DNA from: an uncultured Treponema sp.
GTDB taxonomy: Bacteria > Spirochaetota > Spirochaetia > Treponematales > Treponemataceae
Assembly: GCA_938039145.1 (NCBI GenBank)
Contig: CALHVG010000014.1
Location: 1-21,233 of the forward strand
Direction: 5' to 3'
Length of the DNA stretch: 21,233 nt
Below are positions 8,803-14,783 of this stretch, piece after piece (positions within the stretch are counted from its first letter, which is position 1; each line of letters begins with the position of its first letter). The translations under genes were made by a program, and so were the position numbers. The notes under the pieces were generated by a model. The model saw only the letters and a program-made list of their open reading frames with translations, did not search any database and was not told the origin of the DNA.

Positions 8803-9478
8803 GATTCTGATGATTGAAAATCTTGTAAAGACCTACGAAAGCGAAGGCGAAAAACTTACTGTTCTGAATTCTTTAAACCTTTCCGTTGAGGAAGGAAGCA
8901 AGACCGTTATATGCGGAGAAAGCGGAAGCGGAAAAAGCACCCTGCTTAATATAATAGGAAGCATGGACAGTGCCACAAGCGGAAAAGTTGTCGCAGGCCC
9001 ATGGAACGTTACAGAACTTTCCGAAAATCAGATGGCGGAATACAGGGCGAAATTCATCGGGCTTGTTTTTCAGTTCCATTATCTTCTGAAAGATTTTACA
9101 GCTCTTGAGAACGTTTATATGCCTTGCTATATGCTCGGTGTTCCTAAAAAAAAGGCGATTGAAAGGGCGGAAAGTCTTTTGGAGGACGTTGGGCTTTCAA
9201 ACCGGAAATCTCATCTTCCAAGTCAGCTTTCAGGAGGGGAACGCCAACGTGTGGCTGTGGCAAGGGCGTTGGTAAACAGTCCTTCTTTGATTCTTGCCGA
9301 CGAGCCTACGGGAAATCTTGACCCTGCGAATTCTTTTATGATAGGTGAGCTTCTTTTTTCCATGGCGGACAAATACAAAAAAACGCTCCTTTTGGTAACG
9401 CACGATATGACTCTTGCTGAAAAAGGAAGTGCGATATACAGAATCACGCCCGAAGGCGTTCTTGTAAAGGAAAAATGA
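8795..9478 (+). CDS. lolD: Lipoprotein-releasing ABC transporter ATP-binding protein LolD
   Basis: 227 aa ABC ATPase. Walker A GESGSGKST at residues 41-49, Q-loop Gln93 (FQFHYLLKDFTALENV, the LolD/MacB-type signature), ABC signature LSGGERQRVAVARAL from 145, Walker B LILADEP at 165-171 followed by TGNLD, and the switch His203 in LLVTHD. It powers lipoprotein release by the two flanking permeases. A strong GGAGG at 8781-8785 precedes the ATG, and the start lies inside the upstream permease gene. It overlaps or abuts the downstream permease gene at an ATGATG. The gene order permease-lolD-permease matches the lolCDE operon of Proteobacteria. Confidence 0.93.
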   Translation: MSEILMIENLVKTYESEGEKLTVLNSLNLSVEEGSKTVICGESGSGKSTLLNIIGSMDSATSGKVVAGPWNVTELSENQMAEYRAKFIGLVFQFHYLLKDFTALENVYMPCYMLGVPKKKAIERAESLLEDVGLSNRKSHLPSQLSGGERQRVAVARALVNSPSLILADEPTGNLDPANSFMIGELLFSMADKYKKTLLLVTHDMTLAEKGSAIYRITPEGVLVKEK

Positions 9479-10782
9479 TGAATATTCAAAGTTCATTTAT
9501 GTTTGCAAAAAGAATGATTTTTCCACGGACGGGGAAGGCTTCCGACGCACGCCGCAGCATAATCGGTGCGATAGCCTGCATCGCGATAAGCGTAATTCCT
9601 CTTGTGGTTGTAATAACCGTAAGCGACGGAATGTTCAGCGGAATGACAAGCCGAATCGTAAACCTTTCGTCGGGGCATGTTCAGGCGCTTTTGAACAGAA
9701 ACTCAAGCATTGTAAAAAACTATGAGTCGTTCAGGGATTTTTCAAAGACTTTTCTTGAAATAAAAAATGTGAAGAACGCATTTCCTGAAATAGAATCCGA
9801 TTCGCTTGCGTTTTCAAAGACGTACAGGACAGGTGCGAAAATCCGTGCCGTCGAGCCTGAACTTTTTTTTGAATGCAAAGAATTTTCCTCCCTTTTTTCC
9901 GTGAAGGACGGCTCTTTGGAAAATTTCGGCGGAAAACGAAAAACTTGCGTTATCGGAGAAAAAATTGCGTCCACACTTGACCTTCGTTCGGGGGATAAAA
10001 TCCGCCTTGTAACATCGAGTAAAGTCGCTTCATTCGAAATCGCCGCTGTGGTTTCGTCGGGCTATCAGGAACTGGACGCGCTTTGGGTTTTCATTCCGCT
10101 TGAAACTTCCTATGGATTTTTGGCGCACGAAACTTCAATGCATTCCGTGAAAATCATGGCGGACGACACGTCGATGAAAAGCGTGATTGCTCTTCAGCGT
10201 TCCCTTGAAGATTCATACCAGGGAATAATCAGGGCGTACAGGTGGGACGAGGTGAACGCTTCTAAATTCGAAAATTTTTCATCGACAAGGCTTATGCTTG
10301 TCCTTATCATGTTCATGATTGTGCTTGTGGCTTCTGTGAACATTTCTTCGGCACTTGTCATGCTCGTGATGGAACGCCGAAGGGAAATCGCTATCCTAAA
10401 AAGTTGCGGCGGCTCGTCAAAAGGAATTTCGACCGCGTTTTTGCTGGTCGGTGGATTTTCCGGCTTTTTAGGGCTGATTTTGGGTCTTCCTGTTGGACTT
10501 TTGTGTTCGGTTAATGTAAATTCAATCGTTAGAGGACTGGAAAAATTTTTTAATCAGGCGATGGCGTTGTTCTGTTCGATTCCGGGAAGAAAAACGCTTC
10601 CTCCTTCGCATATAAATTTGATGGACCCCGCCTATTATCTTCAGGAAATTCCAATAGAAGTTTCTTTTTTGAAGTTGTTCTTGATTGCGTTCTCGGTCAT
10701 TTTTCTTTCGCTGATTGTGTCGATAATTCCTTCGGTGAAAGCGGGCAGGGAACGTCCTGTTGAATCGTTCAGGAAGGTATAA
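9478..10782 (+). CDS. LolC/LolE family lipoprotein-release ABC permease (second copy)
   Basis: 434 aa permease paralogous to the one upstream of lolD. Membrane segments: one near residues 27-50 (IIGAIACIAISVIPLVVVIT), then a periplasmic domain, then three near the C-terminus (LMLVLIMFMIVLVASVNISS; a Gly/Leu-rich segment beginning at VGGFSGFLGLILGLPVG; and FLKLFLIAFSVIFLSLIVSI). The cytoplasmic loop ERRREIAILKSCGGS is the ATPase-coupling region. Two ATG codons are adjacent at 9475 and 9478. The second is preferred because AAGGA at 9467-9471 is 6 bases from it but only 3 from the first. Low identity to the first copy by eye suggests an asymmetric LolCDE-type complex. It is the last gene before an intrinsic terminator. 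Confidence 0.92.
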   Translation: MNIQSSFMFAKRMIFPRTGKASDARRSIIGAIACIAISVIPLVVVITVSDGMFSGMTSRIVNLSSGHVQALLNRNSSIVKNYESFRDFSKTFLEIKNVKNAFPEIESDSLAFSKTYRTGAKIRAVEPELFFECKEFSSLFSVKDGSLENFGGKRKTCVIGEKIASTLDLRSGDKIRLVTSSKVASFEIAAVVSSGYQELDALWVFIPLETSYGFLAHETSMHSVKIMADDTSMKSVIALQRSLEDSYQGIIRAYRWDEVNASKFENFSSTRLMLVLIMFMIVLVASVNISSALVMLVMERRREIAILKSCGGSSKGISTAFLLVGGFSGFLGLILGLPVGLLCSVNVNSIVRGLEKFFNQAMALFCSIPGRKTLPPSHINLMDPAYYLQEIPIEVSFLKLFLIAFSVIFLSLIVSIIPSVKAGRERPVESFRKV

Positions 10783-10802
10783 CTTCGGAAGATTGGTTAT
10801 GT

Positions 10803-10823
10803 AAGTTTGCCAACGGCAAACTT
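10803..10823. repeat. Palindromic element, loop AAC (copy 1)
   Basis: Perfect 9-bp arms AAGTTTGCC and GGCAAACTT around an AAC loop. The exact reverse complement (loop GTT) recurs at 11260-11280, so the two copies are in opposite orientation and enclose the first hairpin array. No T-run follows, so it is not itself a standard terminator. Confidence 0.85.
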
Positions 10824-10826
10824 GAA

Positions 10827-10858
10827 GCACAAAAACGCACGTTCTTGTGCCGTTTTTT
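10827..10858 (+). terminator. Intrinsic terminator after the lol genes
   Basis: Near-perfect hairpin at 10827-10850: arms GCACAAAAACG and CGTTCTTGTGC with one mismatch and a CA loop. A CG then a run of six T follow. It lies 44 bases after the stop of the second permease and should end the hslV-to-lol transcript. Hence the arrays downstream are probably outside that mRNA unless there is read-through. Confidence 0.75.
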
Positions 10859-10880
10859 AGGGTAACACCCCTTTGCACGT

Positions 10881-11040
10881 GCGATACGGCAATATCGGCT
10901 AGTCCGATACGATAATATCGGACATCCCGATACGGCAATATCGGGCAGTGCGATACGGTAATATCGGACACCCCGATACGATAATATCGGTGTGACCGAC
11001 CACATAAGGTCGGTGTGACCGACCACATATGGACGGAGGA
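10881..11040. repeat. Hairpin tandem array 1: seven 23-bp units
   Basis: Units start at 10881, 10904, 10927, 10950, 10973, 10996 and 11019 (the last is 22 bp). Each unit is left arm, six-base loop, right arm, then a 4-5 base spacer. Units 2, 3 and 5 have arms CCGATA and TATCGG; units 1 and 4 start with G, which breaks only the outer pair. Unit 6 has CCGACC and GGTCGG, a coordinated change of both arms that keeps six pairs. Unit 7 is CCGACC with GGACGG, losing the fourth pair. Loops are CGGCAA, CGATAA, CGGTAA, ACATAA and ACATAT. The 23-bp period is not a multiple of three, arguing against protein coding. Confidence 0.93.
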
Positions 11041-11086
11041 CGGGCATTTTAACGCATCCTTCATCCGATTGCCGGTTGTATGCCCG
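11041..11086. repeat. Inverted repeat between the arrays
   Basis: Seven-base arms CGGGCAT (11041-11047) and ATGCCCG (11080-11086) enclose 32 bases. The enclosed segment GCATCCTTCATCCGATTG (from 11054) is similar to GCTTCGTTCATCCGCTTG from 11142, so part of this element is duplicated downstream. Confidence 0.6.
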
Positions 11087-11089
11087 TCT

Positions 11090-11116
11090 CAAGAATTGTG
11101 CAAAGCCCAATTCTTG
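11090..11116. repeat. Hairpin with 9-bp stem
   Basis: CAAGAATTG and CAATTCTTG pair perfectly around a 9-base loop. It shares its left flank CCGTCTCAAG and right flank CTTGCAAGA with the palindrome at 11260-11280, while the interior differs. Confidence 0.7.
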
Positions 11117-11176
11117 CAAGAAGGTGTACAGTAATATTAAGGCTTCGTTCATCCGCTTGTTGGTAGATGAGTTATT

Positions 11177-11200
11177 CCGGTTTTCCTTATGGAAAACCGG
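11177..11200. repeat. Hairpin with perfect 10-bp stem and TTAT loop
   Basis: Arms CCGGTTTTCC and GGAAAACCGG with a four-base loop. No T-run follows on the plus strand. On the minus strand the following bases (AATAACTCATC) are also not a T-run, so a terminator role is not supported. Confidence 0.75.
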
Positions 11201-11203
11201 TGT

Positions 11204-11251
11204 CGGCGGGCGAAGAATAAAAGGGTGAAAGACCCGTTTATCCGCCGCCCG
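11204..11251. repeat. Compound hairpin with GC-rich base
   Basis: Inner stem ATAAAAGGGT (11217-11226) with ACCCGTTTAT (11232-11241), nine of ten pairs, loop GAAAG. The outer stem is either CGGGCG (11207-11212) with CGCCCG (11246-11251), or in an alternative register CGGCGG (11204-11209) with CCGCCG (11242-11247). Confidence 0.6.
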
Positions 11252-11259
11252 TCCGTCTC

Positions 11260-11280
11260 AAGTTTGCCGTTGGCAAACTT
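11260..11280. repeat. Palindromic element, loop GTT (inverted copy 2)
   Basis: Same 9-bp arms as at 10803-10823 but loop GTT, that is the element in the opposite orientation. The C at 11259 and G at 11281 extend the stem to 10 bp. It ends 12 bases before the second array. Confidence 0.85.
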
Positions 11281-11292
11281 GCAAGATGTTCT

Positions 11293-11545
11293 CCGCAGCA
11301 TAGTGCGGGACAACACCGCAGCATAATGCGGGACATCCCCGCAGCGTAATGCGGGACACCCCTACAGCATAATGAAGAGATGTTCTTCAAAGTAATGTAG
11401 GACACTCCTACAGCATAATGTAGAGATGTCCTTCAAGATAATGAAGATGTGTTCTTCAGCATAATGAAGATGTGTCCTTCAAGATAATACAGGAGTGATC
11501 TGATGCATAGAGCTGTAGCGTCCTGCTGCATAATTCAGGACTGTT
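11293..11545. repeat. Hairpin tandem array 2: eleven 23-bp units
   Basis: 253 bp, exactly 11 x 23. Units start at 11293, 11316, 11339, 11362, 11385, 11408, 11431, 11454, 11477, 11500 and 11523. Arms are 5 bp around a loop usually GCATAA or AGATAA, with a 7-base spacer such as GACATCC or ATGTGTC. Stem families: CCGCA/TGCGG (units 2 and 3; unit 1 the same with loop GCATAG), CTACA/TGTAG (unit 6), CTTCA/TGAAG (units 7 and 8). Units 4 (CTACA/TGAAG) and 5 (CTTCA/TGTAG) are each mismatched but pair with one another. Units 9-11 are degenerate; GTCCTG and CAGGAC pair across the unit 10/11 boundary. Stops (TAATGA) occur in the plus-strand frames, so it is non-coding. Confidence 0.93.
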
Positions 11546-11687
11546 CCGTAACATCCTTTTTGCCGTAAGCGCAAACCTGCACGCTGAAAAATGTTCACGG
11601 AAGTTCATCCTTCAGCCTTTTTTGTATTGCGGGTTCACGGCGGATTAAGAATACGCTCATTCGTTTTGGATTTTACAGGCTTTTGGA
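11546..11687 (+). other. Non-coding spacer after array 2
   Basis: No gene is apparent. GTTCACGG occurs twice (11593-11600 and 11633-11640). An inverted repeat TTTTACA (11671-11677) / TGTAAAA (11689-11695) overlaps the upstream edge of the putative promoter of the next gene. Confidence 0.4.
11583..11623 (+). terminator. Weak terminator-like structure
   Basis: GCTGAA (11583-11588) pairs with TTCAGC (11611-11616) and is followed by C and a run of six T. The loop is long (22 bases) and the stem only six pairs, so this is a tentative end point for any transcript crossing array 2. Confidence 0.3.
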
Positions 11688-11722
11688 TTGTAAAAAAAAG
11701 AATCTCGGACTAAACTTAGTCC
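11688..11722 (+). promoter_or_regulatory. Candidate promoter with palindromic operator for the lipid kinase gene
   Basis: TTGTAA (11688-11693), 17 bp, then TAAACT (11711-11716) resembles a -35/-10 pair. The -10 box lies inside a perfect inverted repeat GGACTAA-AC-TTAGTCC (11707-11722) that abuts the ATG at 11723. The expected start of transcription is at or within a base or two of the ATG. A repressor binding the palindrome would block the promoter; this is inference. Confidence 0.4.
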
Positions 11723-12649
11723 ATGTATTATTTTATCGCTAACATTCATGGAGCTAGCGGCAAGGCTCTTCTTACATGGAAAAAGGTTAAGAAACTCCTT
11801 ATCGAAAAAAAAGTCGAATATAAAATGCTGCTTCCTGCGGGGGAGGGGCACGCAGGCGAACTTGCGCGGGATGTGTGCCGCAATTCAGACCCCGACAAAA
11901 AAATCATTGTAGTTGGCGGGGACGGCACTGTAAACGAAGTCCTTAACGGAATCGAAGATTTTTCCAAGGTGAAATTCGGCGTAATCCCTACGGGAAGCGG
12001 AAACGATTTTTGCCGCGGACTTGGAGTAAAACGCGGCTTTCGGAATACAAGAAAAGTCTTTGAAAAAATCCTTTCTTCATCCGGGGATGTTTTGATGGAT
12101 TTGGGAAAAGTTACCGCCGACGGAATTACAAGGTATTTCGGAATCAGTTCGGGAATAGGAATGGATGCAATCGTTACAAAAAAAGTTAACGAGTCAAGGC
12201 TGAAAACAGTCCTGAACAGAATGACGTTCGGAGGCTCCGTATACATTCTGATAACGCTTTACACGCTTGCAACGATGGAGTTTTACAATGTAAAGGCAAT
12301 ATTTGACGGCACGGAAAAAGTGGATTTCAAAAAACTGATTTTTCTTGCAGGCATGAACCTCGCTGCGGAAGGCGGAGGGGTAAAAATGGCTCCGAAGGCG
12401 CTAAGCAATGACGGATTTCTTACGTGCTGCGCGGCTGACGGAATTCCGAGGGGGATTGTGTATCCCGTGTTCCCGTTTTTAATTCTGGGCTTACATGAAA
12501 AACTTAAAGGATTCACCGTAAAAAAGTTTTCAAGCCTTGAAATTGATTCTGAAAAACCGCTTGTGCTTCACACTGACGGAGAATACGTTTGCGATGCAAA
12601 GCACGTAAAATGGGAAGTGCTCCCCGGCGTTCTTAGGATTCTGAACTGA
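11723..12649 (+). CDS. Diacylglycerol kinase family lipid kinase (YegS/DgkB-like)
   Basis: 308 aa member of the DAGK catalytic-domain superfamily, which phosphorylates diacylglycerol or related lipids with ATP at the membrane face. Motifs: N-terminal FIANIHGASGKA; nucleotide-binding GGDGTVNEV from residue 65; PTGSGNDFCRGLG from 89; GISSGIGMDA in the second half; EGGGVKMAPKALSNDG; and HTDGEYV near the end, which supplies the conserved DGE. The start is firm because a TAG lies in frame 6 bases upstream, and the N-terminus matches the family. No Shine-Dalgarno sequence is visible: a 7-2-7 palindrome directly precedes the ATG. Its stop overlaps the start of apbE, so the two are co-expressed. The exact lipid substrate cannot be told from sequence. 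Confidence 0.9.
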   Translation: MYYFIANIHGASGKALLTWKKVKKLLIEKKVEYKMLLPAGEGHAGELARDVCRNSDPDKKIIVVGGDGTVNEVLNGIEDFSKVKFGVIPTGSGNDFCRGLGVKRGFRNTRKVFEKILSSSGDVLMDLGKVTADGITRYFGISSGIGMDAIVTKKVNESRLKTVLNRMTFGGSVYILITLYTLATMEFYNVKAIFDGTEKVDFKKLIFLAGMNLAAEGGGVKMAPKALSNDGFLTCCAADGIPRGIVYPVFPFLILGLHEKLKGFTVKKFSSLEIDSEKPLVLHTDGEYVCDAKHVKWEVLPGVLRILN

Positions 12650-13734
12650 TGAAAACTCCGCTGCTCGGAAATTGCGTTCGGCTTATCCGCTTTGTGCGGA
12701 AAAAAGAGTTTTTCCTTTCGGCTTTTGTTTTTGCAATTTTTCTTTCGGTTTCGTGTTCTTCCGCTAAGGATTCAATTCAGTTTAAAGCGATGGACACTTA
12801 CATGACAGTAACGTCGTACGGTGCAAAATCGTCAAAAGCGAACAGGCTTGTAAAAAAACGCATTCTGGAACTGGAATCTTATATTTCCGTTACGGACAGC
12901 CAAAGCGATGTGTATAAAATAAACGCCGGAGGAAAGACTTTTGTTTTTCTGCACCCCGAGACTGAAAAACTTTTTTCGTTTTCGCTTGATATGGCGGAAA
13001 AAACGGAAGGCGCTTTCAATCCCGCTTTGTATCCTGTAACAAAACTTTGGGGATTCACCGAAGAAAAAAACAGAGTTCCCTTGCAGTCTGAAATCGATAA
13101 AGCTCTTTTGCTTACGGATTTTTCAAAAGCGGTTCTGAACGCAAAAGGCGAAAAAACAAATGAGGCGGAACCTGATTTTTCGTTCAAAGAAGAAGGCATG
13201 ATGTTCGATTTCGGGGCTGTGGGAAAAGGTTTAAGCTGCGACGAGGCTGTAAAGATTTTTAAAGCTAACGGAATAAAGTCCGCAATTTTGAATCTTGGCG
13301 GGAATGTTCATGTTGTGGGACTGAAAACTGACGGCTCGGAATGGAATATAGGCGTAAAAAATCCGTGGGTTGGAGAACCTGCCGTCGGCATAAAAATAAA
13401 GGATTCAAGCGTAACAACAAGCGGCGGCTACGAAAGGTTTTTCTTTGACGAAAACGGAAAAAAGTACATCCATATTTTTGATTCCAAAACCGGCTTTCCT
13501 GTTGAAAACGAAATCGAAAGCGTAAGCATAATTGCAGAAAGCTCTCTTTACGCCGACGCTTTAAGCACGGCTCTTTTTGCGATGGGGCTTGAAAAAGCCA
13601 TAGACTTTTGGAAAAAGCACAGGGATTTTCAGATGATAATCTTTACGAAAGACGAAGAAATTTTTTACACAAAAGGTCTTGAAGAAAAAATAACGTTTTT
13701 CTTCGACTTTTCAAAAACAGTTTCCGTGGACTGA
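12649..13734 (+). CDS. apbE: FAD:protein FMN transferase ApbE, probable lipoprotein
   Basis: 361 aa. ApbE attaches FMN from FAD covalently to a Ser/Thr of exported or membrane redox proteins. Recognised by KAMDTYMTVTSYG near the N-terminus, AFNPALYPVTKLWGF, DFGAVGKG at residues 187-194, AILNLGGNVHVVG, TTSGGYERFF and YADALSTALFAMG, whose Asp303 and Thr307 correspond to the family metal-site residues. The N-terminus has a hydrophobic run and a lipobox-like LSVSC with Cys36, fitting a lipid-anchored periplasmic enzyme; the 35-residue signal is long. It overlaps the lipid kinase gene by one base (TGATG) and converges on a minus-strand gene only 14 bases away. The nearby EetA-like and Gx/EetB-like genes are its likely functional partners. 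Confidence 0.94.
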   Translation: MKTPLLGNCVRLIRFVRKKEFFLSAFVFAIFLSVSCSSAKDSIQFKAMDTYMTVTSYGAKSSKANRLVKKRILELESYISVTDSQSDVYKINAGGKTFVFLHPETEKLFSFSLDMAEKTEGAFNPALYPVTKLWGFTEEKNRVPLQSEIDKALLLTDFSKAVLNAKGEKTNEAEPDFSFKEEGMMFDFGAVGKGLSCDEAVKIFKANGIKSAILNLGGNVHVVGLKTDGSEWNIGVKNPWVGEPAVGIKIKDSSVTTSGGYERFFFDENGKKYIHIFDSKTGFPVENEIESVSIIAESSLYADALSTALFAMGLEKAIDFWKKHRDFQMIIFTKDEEIFYTKGLEEKITFFFDFSKTVSVD

Positions 13735-13748
13735 TTTTGAAAACGCTT

Positions 13749-14783
13749 TTATTCCGCATTAAGGCTTTCGGCGCTTAAAGTTCTTTTGAGTTTTTTTAAT
13801 ATGCTTCCGTCCGTGTTTGTAACGCAGTCCAAAAGCGCCTTGTAATATGAATGCGTAAGGCCGAAAAGTTTTTTTTCGGATATTTTTATTACGGCTGCGT
13901 ATTGGCTTAATGCGCTTACGGCGCTAAGTTTTATCGCCTTTTCGATTCCCGTTAAAAGAGCGCCGTATGTGACGGAAAAATGCCCGAGCCTGAAAAGCAC
14001 TTTTCCGTTCGGGATAAAAAGAGAGGATGCAAGTACGAAAATCCAAAGTCCGATGTGCGGAAAAATCTTTATTTTTCTTCCGCCAAGAATCTGAATCAGG
14101 AACGACAGCGCAAGGCAGATTAGAAGAATCGGTATGGAACGCAGCAAAAAAATCACTGTCGAAAATGCGATTACAAAAATTATGCTTATTATGTTTTGCC
14201 TCATCGTTTTTGGACGCAGGTAAATGCGTCTTTTTTTTGCTTTTTCGGCATTTTGAGGGCTTATATTTCCTTTTACGAGATTCGGTGTTTTTTCAGGAAA
14301 GCTAAGCGCACGGCTTAAAAATGCGGTGATGATTCCGCTTGCGCAGTTGAAAAGCAGCATAGGCCCTGTAAGGCGAAGGGTTCCCTTTCCAAGATAAAGG
14401 CTTACCGAATAAATCTGGATTATTCCGCTTACCGCAGAACCTACGAGCGAAATTCCGTATACGCTCAAAATGTTTTTCTTTAAAGCTCCGTTCAGTTTTG
14501 CAAGTGCGTACATTGCAAGTCCGCTTGAAAACGACTGAGACAGCGAAATTAAAATGAAAGGCGAAAAAAATGTGCCCGACATAAGACTTCCTGCAAGCGA
14601 TTTTACGGCAAGAAGCAGAATAAAATTCTTTGGGGCAAGGTCAAACGCAACAAGGACGGGAATATTTCCAAGTCCTATGCGGAAAAACGGCAGAATCCGG
14701 GGAAAAAGAAGTTCAAAATATGTGAAAAAAAGCGTGAGGGCGGAAAGATATGCGATTCTTTTCCTGCTATTCAGAGACGGCAT
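13749..14783 (-). CDS. Gx/EetB-like membrane protein fused to an EcfT-like domain
   Basis: 344 aa, very hydrophobic. The first ~160 residues match the Gx transporter family, often mislabelled heptaprenyl diphosphate synthase component I, with the signature FFRIGLGNIPVLVAFDLAPK and KSLAGSLMSGTFFSP. After a Lys/Arg-rich linker (about 170-195), residues 195-310 resemble the EcfT/CbiQ transmembrane component of ECF transporters (a membrane-segment pair around SIPILLICLALSFLIQILGG, then GHFSVTYGALLTGIEKAIKL). A start at 14804 would be a TTG; the ATG at 14783 is preferred because GGGAGA lies 5 bases upstream. It overlaps the end of the NusG-domain gene by 17 bases. In Listeria the related EetB belongs to a flavin-based electron-transfer locus. 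The EcfT assignment is by eye and less certain than the Gx part. Confidence 0.8.
   Translation of the reverse strand: MPSLNSRKRIAYLSALTLFFTYFELLFPRILPFFRIGLGNIPVLVAFDLAPKNFILLLAVKSLAGSLMSGTFFSPFILISLSQSFSSGLAMYALAKLNGALKKNILSVYGISLVGSAVSGIIQIYSVSLYLGKGTLRLTGPMLLFNCASGIITAFLSRALSFPEKTPNLVKGNISPQNAEKAKKRRIYLRPKTMRQNIISIIFVIAFSTVIFLLRSIPILLICLALSFLIQILGGRKIKIFPHIGLWIFVLASSLFIPNGKVLFRLGHFSVTYGALLTGIEKAIKLSAVSALSQYAAVIKISEKKLFGLTHSYYKALLDCVTNTDGSILKKLKRTLSAESLNAE

Noticed and set aside
10522..11152. Minus-strand open frames across array 1 (180 and 127 codons) with repeated YYRIG-like peptides
   Set aside because: The 23-bp period shifts frame every unit, the frames run into the permease gene and terminator on the other strand, and there is no ribosome binding site. 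The openness comes from the repeat composition.
10881..11545. CRISPR array
   Set aside because: The period is 23 bp with near-identical whole units and only 4-7 base spacers that are themselves similar. There are no unique spacers of about 30 bases and no cas genes.
10881..11545. Integron attC cassette array
   Set aside because: No cassette genes lie between the palindromes, no integrase is in the window, and the units are far shorter than attC sites.
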